Below, in pieces: positions 36,146-45,127 of a stretch of 64,000 bases of DNA. Under the pieces are notes generated by a model. That model saw nothing but the letters and a program-made list of their open reading frames with translations. It had not been told where the DNA came from and ran no database searches. The stretch comes from an uncultured Eubacteriales bacterium (GTDB lineage: Bacteria > Bacillota > Clostridia > Peptostreptococcales > Anaerovoracaceae). The stretch spans positions 62,001 to 126,000 of the forward strand of contig CAJTYS010000004.1 in assembly GCA_910583765.1 (NCBI GenBank), given 5' to 3'. Numbering within the stretch: position 1 is the first letter of the stretch; each line of letters opens with the position of its first letter. Both the position numbers and the translations under genes were made by a program.

Positions 36146-36240
36146 ACAGAACCTAACTAAAAATTACAAAAATTAACTGTTTTCAGGTATCTGCTGCTCA
36201 AAACCCACGGGATTCATAGTGAAAAACAGTTTTTTAAGCA

Positions 36241-36270
36241 AAAAGAGCGGGGTTCCTGCCCTGCTCTTCT
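36241..36270 (-). terminator. Terminator after the N-rich peptide gene
   Basis: The minus strand forms GAGCAGGG and CCCCGCTC arms around CAGGAA followed by TTTTT. It ends 13 bp after the stop of the small peptide gene. Confidence 0.75.
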
Positions 36271-36282
36271 CGCCCAACTGCT

Positions 36283-36402
36283 TTAGTTTTCCTGGTTGTT
36301 GTTCTCGTTGTTGAAGCGATTGTTCTGGTTGTTCTTTTCGCTTCTGTTCTGGTTGTTGTTCTGGTTCTGGTTGTTTTGGTTCTTTTGACTATTCTTTTTC
36401 AT
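36283..36402 (-). CDS. Small Asn/Gln-rich peptide
   Basis: This 39-codon gene starts at an ATG seven nt after a GGGGGG ribosome site and ends 13 bp before a good terminator, so it looks like a real transcript. The peptide starts MKKNSQKNQNNQNQNNN and is almost wholly Asn, Gln, Lys, Arg, Ser and Glu with no hydrophobic core. It is expected to be disordered. Comparable N-rich small proteins occur in clostridia, some perhaps spore related; I cannot assign a role. The longer open frame upstream lacks a plausible start. Confidence 0.6.
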   Translation of the reverse strand: MKKNSQKNQNNQNQNNNQNRSEKNNQNNRFNNENNNQEN

Positions 36403-36559
36403 TTCTAATCCCCCCTCGTTTTCTATTATGCTCCGTTTTTCCGATTCTATCACAGATAATTTTAGGATTTTGTCTTTTTCGCGAAACCGCTTTTTTCGGA
36501 AAAAAGATTTTTGCTTAGGGGAAAGAAACATGCCGTGTCAAGCCGCAGGCCGGCCATTC

Positions 36560-37783
36560 TTATTTACTTTCTTTATTTGCCAAATAATGCTTGAACTTTT
36601 TGAACTGATTCACATCTCTCAGCTTTAAGTACAGCCACCTTTTGAAGCCCAGATCCTTTTCATAGTACAAGGAATGGCAGTATTTTTTCTGTCGTACCAG
36701 TTCCTTGACCTTCTTGACTTTTTCCTTGTCCTTCACATACTGGTACACCACGCCCAACGGCACCACATGCCAGAAGAACGGTTCTTTCACCATTTTGAAT
36801 TCCATTGGCGTATGATAAATGTAGTCTTCCACGATATAGCGGGCCACGTTGTTGCCGCCTCCTGTGATCCGGTAGTGGCTCCGGCCCTGACGAATGTTGA
36901 TTTCAAAAACCTTGAAGGTATTGTCTCTGGTGTCGTATTTCAGGTCACAGTCCGCCCAGCCTTCGTAGCCAATGTCCTCCAGCAGATATTTAATCTTATT
37001 CATGACCTCTTCATGACATTCCACAATGGTCGCCGCGTTGCTGCCGATCCCCTTTGGCGTGTGTTCTTCCAGCAGCACGTTTCCCATGTTCATCAGTTTC
37101 ACCTTGTGGTCGCTGCCCGTGTAAACGTGCAGGTCATAAGTCTGGGCATCGTCTCCCGGCACTCTGTCCTGGATGATCATGTGGTCATCGTAGCCATTGT
37201 CGTAAATATCCTTCAGCGCCTGTTTCAAATCTTTCATGTTGTCCAGGAAATAAACCTTGTGCTGCCCCACGAAAGCATGCTTGTTGTAGCTGACGCTGCA
37301 GGATGGCTTTAAGACAATGGGGAAGTCAAAGGGCAATTCAAAATCATATCCCATTTCCGGCGTGTAAATAAAGGTCTTCGCGTAATCCAGTCCGTATTTT
37401 GCGCACAAACCGTAGAAGGTTTCCTTTAGTACGATGTTGTCCATTACATCCTTGTCCGCATATGGCAGGACGAACATGTCTTTCAGCGCTTCTTTGTTTT
37501 CCACGATCAGGCGCACATAATGATCCGCGCACCCGATGAGCAGCAGCTTTCTCTTTTCATGGAATTTGGCGTAGATTTCTTTCATGGTTTTGAGGAACAC
37601 CTCAGTCTCGTCCAAATCTTTCACTACCCGTATGTGGACGATCTTGGAATCTTTCAGCGGGCCGCTATCGTTTCTGGCGACCACCAGAGATTTTATGTGA
37701 TAAGCTTCGTGAAATGCCCGTGCCATGCTGTAAACATTGATGTCGCTGGCAAGCAGCACTGGCAGAAAATTTACTCGTTCCAT
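36560..37783 (-). CDS. ATP-grasp ligase (D-aspartate-ligase-like)
   Basis: The 407-residue protein has a pre-ATP-grasp domain (LPVLLASDINVYSMARAFHE). An ATP-grasp fold follows, with the nucleotide-binding Lys in FPIVLKPSCSVSYNK, a hinge near MIIQDRVPGDDAQTYDLHVY and metal ligands in VFEINIRQGRSHYRITGGG. The start resembles D-aspartate ligases that build peptidoglycan cross-bridges, and related carboxylate-amine ligases. The substrate cannot be settled from sequence. It is monocistronic and follows the regional theme of envelope genes. Confidence 0.72.
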   Translation of the reverse strand: MERVNFLPVLLASDINVYSMARAFHEAYHIKSLVVARNDSGPLKDSKIVHIRVVKDLDETEVFLKTMKEIYAKFHEKRKLLLIGCADHYVRLIVENKEALKDMFVLPYADKDVMDNIVLKETFYGLCAKYGLDYAKTFIYTPEMGYDFELPFDFPIVLKPSCSVSYNKHAFVGQHKVYFLDNMKDLKQALKDIYDNGYDDHMIIQDRVPGDDAQTYDLHVYTGSDHKVKLMNMGNVLLEEHTPKGIGSNAATIVECHEEVMNKIKYLLEDIGYEGWADCDLKYDTRDNTFKVFEINIRQGRSHYRITGGGNNVARYIVEDYIYHTPMEFKMVKEPFFWHVVPLGVVYQYVKDKEKVKKVKELVRQKKYCHSLYYEKDLGFKRWLYLKLRDVNQFKKFKHYLANKESK

Positions 37784-38144
37784 TTATCTTCTCCTTCTTA
37801 CCTTATTATATTGGCGTTTTTTGTTTCCTCTTATTCAGGATTGGCATACATTGGTATCTATCTACCACATTACCATGTATTTCCCCTTTTTTCAAGGAAA
37901 AGTCGATAATTTTCTATTGATAACCTGGATTTTTCTTCCAACTCCATTTGTCAATTCTCTGGAAAAGCGGAAAAAATCTTTTCCAGCATGCTCATGTTTT
38001 TATGGGTCTATTCTATCATCCTCTCCTGGAAATGGCAAGCAGGGCATATTTTTTACGCACCATCTTGATAAATCGCAAATACATGGTACAATAATCCATA
38101 TGATAATTTCCGCAGGACCGCGGCGCAGATAAGGAGGACAGCAG
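37784..38144. promoter_or_regulatory. Divergent intergenic region with GNAT-gene promoter
   Basis: The 361-bp gap between divergent genes is AT-rich and shows no gene. The plus-strand pair TTGATA (38065-38070) and TACAAT (38087-38092), 16 bp apart, is a reasonable promoter for the acetyltransferase. No structured RNA or repeat was noticed in the remainder. Confidence 0.5.
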
Positions 38145-38561
38145 ATGATCACTTATAAATCCGAAATTTCCACAGAATCTTACAATGCCATGCGGCTGGC
38201 TGTGGGCTGGAAACTGTTGGATTCGGCGCAGGCAGCGGCAGGGCTGGAAAACTCCGCTTATCTGACGGTGGCCTGGGATGATTGGCGGCCTGTGGGCATG
38301 GCCCGGGTGATCAGCGATGGCGGCTATATGACGCTGATCGCTGATGTGATGGTGCTGCCGCCTTACCAAGGTCAGGGGATCGGCACCCAGCTGCTGATCA
38401 ATGTGAACCGCTGGCTGGATTCTCTGGGAAAAGGCGGGCGCATGATCATGGTCAATCTCATGGCGACTCCTGGGAACGAAAGGTTTTACGAAAAATTCGG
38501 CTTCGTCACCCGACCCAATGATCACATGGGTGCGGGCATGGTGCGCTGGATCAATGGATGA
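38145..38561 (+). CDS. GNAT-family N-acetyltransferase
   Basis: The 138-residue protein has the acetyl-CoA loop in VLPPYQGQGIGTQLLINVNR preceded by the beta-4 strand MTLIADVMV, and a C-terminal NERFYEKFGFVTRP motif common in GNATs. AAGGAGG is placed ideally before the ATG. The substrate is unknown. It is a single-gene unit, followed by a terminator at 38680-38715. Confidence 0.88.
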   Translation: MITYKSEISTESYNAMRLAVGWKLLDSAQAAAGLENSAYLTVAWDDWRPVGMARVISDGGYMTLIADVMVLPPYQGQGIGTQLLINVNRWLDSLGKGGRMIMVNLMATPGNERFYEKFGFVTRPNDHMGAGMVRWING

Positions 38562-38679
38562 AAGGACTGCAGGCCCCATGCATTTTAATTGGGACGAATG
38601 CAGCATAATTTAAATTTTGGATCGCAGATTCTTTCTGTAGTCCAAAAAATGACAAAACAAAATACCGGATGAAGAGCTG

Positions 38680-38715
38680 GCTGGAGTTTCAGTTTCCTGA
38701 CTCCAGCTTTTCTTT
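38680..38715 (+). terminator. Terminator after GNAT gene
   Basis: Perfect 8-bp arms GCTGGAGT (38680-38687) and ACTCCAGC (38700-38707) are followed by TTTTCTTTT on the plus strand. Confidence 0.8.
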
Positions 38716-38815
38716 TGCCCAGTCATCCGGCATCCCTATCGCCCGCTTTTTTCTGCTGACAATTGTTTCCTTATTAACAGTCCATTTTATCCCGATTGTT
38801 ATGCTGTGCTCTGCC

Positions 38816-40333
38816 TTATTCGTCCAGCTTCGGATCCGTTGCTTTATCGAACATTTCCAGCACTGCCGCTTCAGGCTCTTTGTCCATCAGCGTCACGATC
38901 ACTGAGCAGAGCAGCCCAGCGATAAAGCCTGGGAACAATTCGTAAACCCCAGTGGATTCAGACAGGAACATGTACCACAGCACATCGGTCAACGCGCCGC
39001 CCACAACGCCTGCCACCGCGCCTTTGTAGGTGAACCTTCTCCAGAACAAGGACAGCAGCACCACTGGCCCAAAGGAAGAACCGAAGCCTGCCCAAGCGTT
39101 TTCCACCAGATTCATAATGGCCTGGGCGCCTTCCCCTTTGCTGGAAGCGATAAAGAACGCAATGACCGCTACGATCAGCACCACGATCCTGCCCACCCAG
39201 AGGATTTCCTTTTCACTGGCGTTCTTGCGCAAAATCGGCTTGTAAATATCTGACGTAAAAGAACTGGATGCCACCAGCAGCTGGGAGTCCGCCGTTGACA
39301 TGGAAGCCGCCATGATAGCTGCCAGCAGAATGCCTGCCAAAAATCCCGGGAACAGCATCCTGGCAAATGTGATGAAGACCTTGCTCTGCGCACCAATCGT
39401 CAAAAGTTCTTCTGCAATGAGCATCCTTCCAAAATATGCGATCAGACAAGTTGCGCCGAGGGACAGCACCACCCAAATGATGGCTACGGTGGCGCTTTTT
39501 TTCACCATGGACGGCTTCTCAATGGACATGAACCGGACAATGATGTGCGGCATGCCAAAGTACCCGAGGCCCCATGCCAGACCAGAGACGACCTCCTGCC
39601 AGGAAGCGCTGAATACGCCTGCTCCAAAGGAGCATTCCACCGTCTGCCCGCTGACCGCGTCCTTGTAGGAATACACTGTGTCCAGAGCCGCTGTGTCCAG
39701 ATTCTGGGTGGCCACGATGATGATGGGCACCGCCAGCAGCGCCACTACCATGAGCAGTCCCTGAAAAAAGTCAGTCCAGCATACGGCTTTGAATCCGCCA
39801 AAGAACGTGCATACGAACATGGCCAGCGCGAACACCAGCATGGCCGTCTTTGTGCCCAGGGCCGGAAAAATTGTGGTGAACACCGATGCGCCGGCCACAA
39901 AGCCCGATGCCACGTAAACCGTGAAGCAGACAAAGAAAATGATGGCGCATATGATCTGCAGGGCATGGCTCTTGGCCATGAACCGGTTGCTCAAGTACTG
40001 AGGCACGGTGATGGCGTCACCAGCTGCTTTGGAAAACTTTCTCAGTCGTTTCGCTGAAAAGATCCAGTTGGCCGCTGTTCCCAGAGCAAGGCCGATGCCG
40101 ATCCACATCTGGCCAAAGCCAAATGCCAAAATACTGCCCGGAAGTCCCATGAGGAGCCAAGCCGACATGTCAGAGGCCTGGGCTGACATGGCCGTGACCC
40201 AAGGTCCCATGGACCTGCCGCCCAAAAAGTATTCTTTCTCATTGGCCTTTTTTCTCCCCTTGAAGAAAAAGAAAAGTCCAACGCCTACTAGCATGATGAA
40301 ATATAAGACAAATGCGAAAAGTTCTGCGTTCAT
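38816..40333 (-). CDS. putP: Sodium/proline symporter (SSS family)
   Basis: The 505-residue protein has about 13 membrane helices and the SSS features YFLGGRSMGPWVTAMSAQAS near the N-terminus, GWAFVT-like sodium-site segments and LVENAWAGFGSSFGPVVLLS late in the protein. These match PutP, which imports L-proline with Na+. It is transcribed divergently from the TetR gene at 40565. Proline uptake fits an amino-acid fermenter and possibly osmoprotection. Confidence 0.88.
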   Translation of the reverse strand: MNAELFAFVLYFIMLVGVGLFFFFKGRKKANEKEYFLGGRSMGPWVTAMSAQASDMSAWLLMGLPGSILAFGFGQMWIGIGLALGTAANWIFSAKRLRKFSKAAGDAITVPQYLSNRFMAKSHALQIICAIIFFVCFTVYVASGFVAGASVFTTIFPALGTKTAMLVFALAMFVCTFFGGFKAVCWTDFFQGLLMVVALLAVPIIIVATQNLDTAALDTVYSYKDAVSGQTVECSFGAGVFSASWQEVVSGLAWGLGYFGMPHIIVRFMSIEKPSMVKKSATVAIIWVVLSLGATCLIAYFGRMLIAEELLTIGAQSKVFITFARMLFPGFLAGILLAAIMAASMSTADSQLLVASSSFTSDIYKPILRKNASEKEILWVGRIVVLIVAVIAFFIASSKGEGAQAIMNLVENAWAGFGSSFGPVVLLSLFWRRFTYKGAVAGVVGGALTDVLWYMFLSESTGVYELFPGFIAGLLCSVIVTLMDKEPEAAVLEMFDKATDPKLDE

Positions 40334-40564
40334 GTTTCCTCCTTGTTATGTTTTTTAACTCTAAACGTTCAACAATTTTCATATTGTATCACATTTAAAA
40401 ACAGAACAAAATACAGAATAGATTCCATACTATTTTTAGGATTTTATGTGAAATCAGCTTATTATTCTATTGAAATTCAAGGATTTTAGTGATAAACTTC
40501 ATTCTATACAGAAATAAATACGAAAATTATAATTTTGAAACTTTGGAAGGAATCTGGGAAAACC

Positions 40565-41146
40565 ATGAAGAAAAAAGCTCGAAACACGAAAGGCAAAATC
40601 GTCTCTGCCGCCTGGCGGCTCTTTTATCAGCAGGGGTACGAGGACACCACGGTAGAAGAAATCGTGGAAGCATCCGGCACTTCCAGAGGCTCTTTTTATC
40701 ACTATTTTGATGGAAAGGACGCATTGCTCACATCCCTTTCCTATTTGTTCGATGAAAAATATGACGAACTGACGGAAACCATGGACCCCAGCCTTTCCCC
40801 CGTGGAAAAGCTGACGCTCATGAACCACGAGCTGTTTCTCATGATCGAAAACACCGTGTCCGTGGATCTTTTGAGCCGGCTCTTTGCTTCCCAGCTGACC
40901 ACAAGCGGCGAGCGGCATCTTCTCAGCCCCAACCGGACATATTATAAACTGCTGCGCCAGATCACCCTGGAAGGGCAGCAAAAAGGGGTGTTCAAAGACG
41001 AATTGTCTATTAACGATATTACTAGGGCCTATGCCATGTTTGAACGGGGCCTGATGTATGACTGGTGCATTTCCAGCGGCAACTATTCCCTCTGCCAATA
41101 TTCGGCTATGGTGCTGCCAAAATTTTTGGAAGGGCTTTGCAAGTAA
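40565..41146 (+). CDS. TetR-family transcriptional regulator
   Basis: The protein of about 193 residues has a TetR helix-turn-helix (GKIVSAAWRLFYQQGYEDTT, VEEIVEASGTSRGSFYHYFD). A helical ligand-binding domain with no recognisable specificity follows. I chose the ATG at 40565 because it starts the typical lysine-rich arm; an upstream TTG would add ten residues. The MATE gene starts 15 bp downstream, so the regulator probably controls this efflux pump and itself. Confidence 0.87.
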   Translation: MKKKARNTKGKIVSAAWRLFYQQGYEDTTVEEIVEASGTSRGSFYHYFDGKDALLTSLSYLFDEKYDELTETMDPSLSPVEKLTLMNHELFLMIENTVSVDLLSRLFASQLTTSGERHLLSPNRTYYKLLRQITLEGQQKGVFKDELSINDITRAYAMFERGLMYDWCISSGNYSLCQYSAMVLPKFLEGLCK

Positions 41147-41161
41147 GGAGGATCGCAACAT

Positions 41162-42496
41162 ATGGCAGAACAAAACAAAATGGCAACAAAACCAATGGTG
41201 CCTCTGATCATTTCCATGGCAGTGCCGCCGCTGATTTCCATGTTCCTGCAATACACTTACAATTTCGTGGACTGCATGTTCGTGTCTTGGCTGGGGGAGG
41301 ACGCATTGACCGCGGTATCTCTGGCCTTTCCTTTGACTACGCTGATGCTGGCCATGTCCATTGGCCTTGGAGTGGGCGTGAACGTGCAGATCGCTAATTA
41401 TCTGGGGCAGAAAAAGCAGGATCTGGCTGACAGTGTGGTGACTAACGGCATCATTCTTTGCACGGTGTGCGGGATCGTGCTCACGGGAATCGTGCTGATG
41501 ATCATCAGGCCCTTCTTCGCCTCTTTTACGGATTCCGCTGTTATCTTTGATCTGGCGCTCCAATACATGGGGATCTGCGCATTCATGCAGGTCCCTAACA
41601 TGGTCCACATCTGCATCCAGAAAATCATCCAAGGGACAGGAAACATGATCGCGCCTATGTGGTTTCAGATCGCAGGGGTTTTGCTGAACTTTGCCCTTGA
41701 CCCGCTCTTGATCTTCGGTGTGGGTCCGTTCCCGGAAATGGGTGTGAAAGGCGCTGCGATTTCCACTGTGGCCGGTTATACCTTTAGTATGATCCTGGCT
41801 TTCTACGTGCTGCTGTTTCAAAAGCAGAAAGTAAAGATGAAGGTCTCTGGTTTTCGTTTAGATTTGGGGATCATGAAAGCGACCTTCGTGATCGGTTTTC
41901 CTTCTTTCGTCATGAACGCATTGGGGGCTTTCATGACTTATTTCGCTAATCTGTTTCTGGTCCTGTATTCCACCACCGCAGTAGCCTTTTTCGGCGCTTA
42001 TTTCAAGCTGCAGCAAGTGGTGATCATGACCCTCAATGGCTTGGTACAAGGCTGCATCCCCATTATGAGCTATAATTTTGGCGCAAAAAATCGGCAGCGG
42101 CTGGAGCAGTCGTTTCGATACGGCACCTTGATCGGCTGTCTCATCACCGGACTTGGGATTATCATTCTCTGTTTATTTCCACAGCAGGTCCTGCGGATCT
42201 TTCAGGCTTCGGAAGAAATGATGGCTTTTGGCGTTCCTGCCCTGCGGATCATGTGCGTTAGCTATGTGTTCGCCGCCATTTCCACCATGATCGCTTCTCT
42301 CATGCAGTCCACAAAGCGGGTAGGCTGCAGCTTGCTGATCAACATTCTGCGGCAGCTGGCCCTGCTAGTCCCAGCAATGTGGGCGCTTTCTAAAGCAATG
42401 GGCATGACAGGCATCTGGTGGTCCTTTATGGTAGCCGAAACCTTGACCGTGATCATCGCCTGGCTCCTATATAAAAGGAAGGAACTTGTGTTTTAG
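41162..42496 (+). CDS. MATE-family multidrug/cation efflux protein
   Basis: The 444-residue membrane protein has twelve predicted helices in two halves (FVDCMFVSWLGEDALTAVSL at helix 2; IQKIIQGTGNMIAPMWFQI). It is of standard MATE/NorM-DinF length. Such pumps exchange Na+ or H+ for organic cations. It is in one transcript with the TetR regulator and preceded by AAGGAGG. Confidence 0.9.
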   Translation: MAEQNKMATKPMVPLIISMAVPPLISMFLQYTYNFVDCMFVSWLGEDALTAVSLAFPLTTLMLAMSIGLGVGVNVQIANYLGQKKQDLADSVVTNGIILCTVCGIVLTGIVLMIIRPFFASFTDSAVIFDLALQYMGICAFMQVPNMVHICIQKIIQGTGNMIAPMWFQIAGVLLNFALDPLLIFGVGPFPEMGVKGAAISTVAGYTFSMILAFYVLLFQKQKVKMKVSGFRLDLGIMKATFVIGFPSFVMNALGAFMTYFANLFLVLYSTTAVAFFGAYFKLQQVVIMTLNGLVQGCIPIMSYNFGAKNRQRLEQSFRYGTLIGCLITGLGIIILCLFPQQVLRIFQASEEMMAFGVPALRIMCVSYVFAAISTMIASLMQSTKRVGCSLLINILRQLALLVPAMWALSKAMGMTGIWWSFMVAETLTVIIAWLLYKRKELVF

Positions 42497-42565
42497 GTTC
42501 TATGCGTTCACTGCAGTTCGCGTTCATAATATTCATCCATGCGCCGCGCGCAGGCAGAAGCAACC

Positions 42566-43270
42566 TCATAAAAGCAGCTCCCCTGCCACGAATTGCCTGG
42601 TGATCTCGTTTTGAGGCTGCGCCAAAACTTTCCGGCTCTCGCCCGCTTCCACCAGTTCGCCTTTGTGAAGCATCAGCACGTCATCGCAGAGCCGCTTTGC
42701 CTGGGCCAAGTTGTGGGTGATGACCACGATGGTGATGGCTTCCTTTTCACTGATGGTCAGCAGCATCCGTTCGATTTCCGCAGTGGTGTGAGGATCGATG
42801 TTGGCCGTTGGTTCATCCAATAACAGCAGCCGCGGATGAAAGGATAAGGCTCTTGCCAGTGCCACTTTCTGAGTCTCTCCGCCGGAGAGCTTCCAGGCTT
42901 TCTGCTTTTTGAAAGCCGTTAGCCCCAATTCTTCCAGCAGCTCATCAATGCGCTCCGCAATCTGTGCCTTGGGTACGCCCCGCAATTTCATGGGATAGGC
43001 GATGTTGTTTTCCACTGTGGTGGACAGTAAGTATGGTTTTTGGAACACCAAAGTGATATCCTGCCGAGGCATTTCCCGCTTTCCATCGTATTGAACGCTC
43101 CCTTGGTCAGAGGATTCCAAACCCGCCAGGATACGGAGCAGCGTGCTTTTTCCCGCACCATTAGGGCCGATGAGCGCGGTCCTGCTGCCAGAGCGGATCC
43201 CGCCGTCAGGAAGGTTTAAAACCAGCCTTCCATCGTAGGATTTTTTTAAATCTGTGAATCTCACATCCAT
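42566..43270 (-). CDS. tupC: Tungstate ABC transporter ATP-binding protein
   Basis: The 234-residue ATPase has Walker A GPNGAGKSTLLRI, Q-loop TLVFQKPYLLSTTVENNIAY, signature LSGGETQKVALARALS and Walker B LLLLDEPTANIDP. It powers the tupAB system, starting 4 bp after the permease gene ends. The trio shares order and spacing with known tungstate importers. Confidence 0.9.
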   Translation of the reverse strand: MDVRFTDLKKSYDGRLVLNLPDGGIRSGSRTALIGPNGAGKSTLLRILAGLESSDQGSVQYDGKREMPRQDITLVFQKPYLLSTTVENNIAYPMKLRGVPKAQIAERIDELLEELGLTAFKKQKAWKLSGGETQKVALARALSFHPRLLLLDEPTANIDPHTTAEIERMLLTISEKEAITIVVITHNLAQAKRLCDDVLMLHKGELVEAGESRKVLAQPQNEITRQFVAGELLL

Positions 43271-43274
43271 GTTC

Positions 43275-43970
43275 TCACCTGCTTTCCCGTTCCTGGAAAT
43301 GATAAAGCATCGCGTTCACCACAAAGGAGATGAGCAGCAAAATCAGCCCCACGGCCATGGCCCGCTCAAAATTCCCCATGCCTTTTAGCTCTGAAATATA
43401 GGTGGTCATGACTCTTGTCTTGCCTTTGATATTGCCGCCTACGATCATTACTGCGCCCACTTCAGAAATAGCTCTGCCGAATCCGCTGATGACCGCAGTG
43501 GTGATGCCTACCCGCATCTCATAGATCAGCAGCCGCAGCCGCTGAAACCGTCCTGCTCCGAGAGTCATCCCCAGTTGGTTGACCACCAGAGCCTTTTCCT
43601 TGACCATGTTGTAAGTCAGGCCAATGATGATCGGTGTCACCAGGCAGATCTGGGCGATGATCATGGCGGAAACCGTGTAGTTCAGCTGCAGGCTCCCCAG
43701 AGGTCCTCGTCTCATGAAAATCAGAAATACCGCCAGCCCTGCGATGACTGGCGGTAAACTCATCAACGTATAGATGATCCGAACAAGGATTCCTTTTCCT
43801 CTGAAGCTGCACGTTCCCAGTAAGATCCCCAGCGGGATCCCCAAGATAGTGGAAACCACTACGGAAAAAATGGAAACATACAGGGAGAGTCCCACGATTT
43901 CAAAAATTTCGGCATCGCCTGCGAAAATCAGGCGAATGGCCTCTTCAAATCCATGTCCTATGGTATCCAT
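43275..43970 (-). CDS. tupB: Tungstate ABC transporter permease
   Basis: The 231-residue permease has five to six membrane helices and a typical cytoplasmic coupling loop (LGMTLGAGRFQRLRLLIYEM, AVISGFGRAISEVGAVMIVG). It forms the membrane channel with TupC. The start lies 3 bp after the tupA stop. Molybdate ModB-type permeases are related, but the binding protein indicates tungstate. Confidence 0.9.
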   Translation of the reverse strand: MDTIGHGFEEAIRLIFAGDAEIFEIVGLSLYVSIFSVVVSTILGIPLGILLGTCSFRGKGILVRIIYTLMSLPPVIAGLAVFLIFMRRGPLGSLQLNYTVSAMIIAQICLVTPIIIGLTYNMVKEKALVVNQLGMTLGAGRFQRLRLLIYEMRVGITTAVISGFGRAISEVGAVMIVGGNIKGKTRVMTTYISELKGMGNFERAMAVGLILLLISFVVNAMLYHFQERESR

Positions 43971-43973
43971 GGT

Positions 43974-44855
43974 TTATTTCGCATTTGGCACGAACAGCTG
44001 CTGTCCGTATTCTTCCACGCCGTATTCGCCGATCAGCTTCTGTGTGTCTTCGGATACGATCCATTCCTGGAAGGCTTTCGCGCCATCGTGGTTCATGTTC
44101 TCGTTTTTGTCCGGATTCACGCAGATCACGCCGTACTGGTTGTTCAGGGTTCCGCTCGGGTCTTTTTCGCAGAGGATCTTCAGCTCTGTTTCGCCGCCCA
44201 CGTTGAGCCATGTGGCTCTGTCAGCCAGAGTGTATCCCAGTTTCTCGTCTGTCATGGTGATCACATCGCCCATGCCAGCGGCTGCTTCCACGTACCAATC
44301 TCCTGCTGGTTTGATTTCAGCTTTTTCCCAGATGGACAGTTCTTTCTTGTGCGTACCGGATTCATCGGCTCTGGAAATGAATGTGGATTTCTTGTCGGCA
44401 ATGGCTTTGAACGCTGCGACCGCGTCCTCACTGGAGTCTGCCACCTTAGCAGGGTCGGCTTTTGGTCCAACTACTACGAAGTCATTGTACATCACGTCCA
44501 GTCTGCCAGTTTCGTCAGCATGTCCGCCATCTACGTATTCCTTTTCAGCAGCCGGAGAATGTACCAGCAGCACATCGGCTTCGCCGTTTTCACCCATTGT
44601 CATGGCTTCACCGGAGCCAACGGACGCGACGTCTACTTTGTAGCCAGACGCCTTTTCAAATTCCGGAAGCAGCACGTCCAGCAGACCGCTGTCCTTTGTG
44701 CTGGTAGTGGTGGCCAATCTGATGGTTCCTTTGCTTTCCGCGGCTTTTTCGCCTTCTGCGTCTTTGTCATCACTGCCGCCGCAGCCGGAAAGCAGGGCTG
44801 TCATGGATAATGTCATTGCCATGACCATAAAGATTGCAAAAATTCTCTTTTTCAT
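43974..44855 (-). CDS. tupA: Tungstate-binding lipoprotein
   Basis: The 293-residue protein has a lipoprotein signal with the lipobox LLSGC (Cys about residue 25) and the TupA signature RLATTTSTKDSGLLDVLLPE that forms the oxyanion pocket. Further matches are VHSPAAEKEYVDGG and FISRADESGTHKKELSIWE. TupA proteins bind tungstate far more tightly than molybdate. It is led by an RNA with a terminator (44992-45020). Tungstate import feeds the AOR encoded at 21-23 kb. Confidence 0.93.
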   Translation of the reverse strand: MKKRIFAIFMVMAMTLSMTALLSGCGGSDDKDAEGEKAAESKGTIRLATTTSTKDSGLLDVLLPEFEKASGYKVDVASVGSGEAMTMGENGEADVLLVHSPAAEKEYVDGGHADETGRLDVMYNDFVVVGPKADPAKVADSSEDAVAAFKAIADKKSTFISRADESGTHKKELSIWEKAEIKPAGDWYVEAAAGMGDVITMTDEKLGYTLADRATWLNVGGETELKILCEKDPSGTLNNQYGVICVNPDKNENMNHDGAKAFQEWIVSEDTQKLIGEYGVEEYGQQLFVPNAK

Positions 44856-44883
44856 TGTTCTCCTCCTACAATTAAGCTTTTGC

Positions 44884-44961
44884 GTTTATTTTTCAGAAAC
44901 AGAATCGCCTGACTCGCAAAGCCTTGCTCTTGGCTTCACTGGAGCGGCTCTGTTTTTGACA
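44884..44961 (-). ncRNA. Hairpin-rich segment just before tupA
   Basis: Between the leader terminator and the tupA ribosome site the minus strand forms an outer AACAGA/TCTGTT stem around an AAGCC-AAGAGCA-AGGCTT hairpin with further G/C-rich pairing. It could be a translation-control element or an mRNA stabiliser. I do not recognise a class. Confidence 0.35.
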
Positions 44962-44991
44962 TAAAAAATAGAATGATAACAAACACAACCT

Positions 44992-45127
44992 AAAAAAACA
45001 ACCTTTCGGAATGAAAGGTTATCGTTAAATTATGTATCGTATCATTCCTTTCCAAACACGGGAGGCCCCATCGTTTCCAATGTGACCCATCGGTACAGCA
45101 CCCATAGTCACCCTTAGCGCACTGTAC
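44992..45127 (-). ncRNA. tupA leader RNA: pseudoknot-like aptamer and terminator/antiterminator
   Basis: A 9-bp stem (GTACAGTGC 45119-45127 with GTGCTGTAC 45093-45101) closes a 17-nt loop whose GTGAC (45107-45111) can pair with GTCAC (45082-45086). The latter also lies in an alternative hairpin CCGATG/CATTGG (45077-45093). Downstream, AACCTTTC/GAAAGGTT (45013-45020, 45000-45007) plus seven U residues makes a perfect terminator. GGAATGA near 45042-45048 can instead pair with TCATTCC overlapping it. This is the architecture of a riboswitch acting by attenuation; tungstate, molybdate or their pterin cofactor would be logical ligands. Confidence 0.6.
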
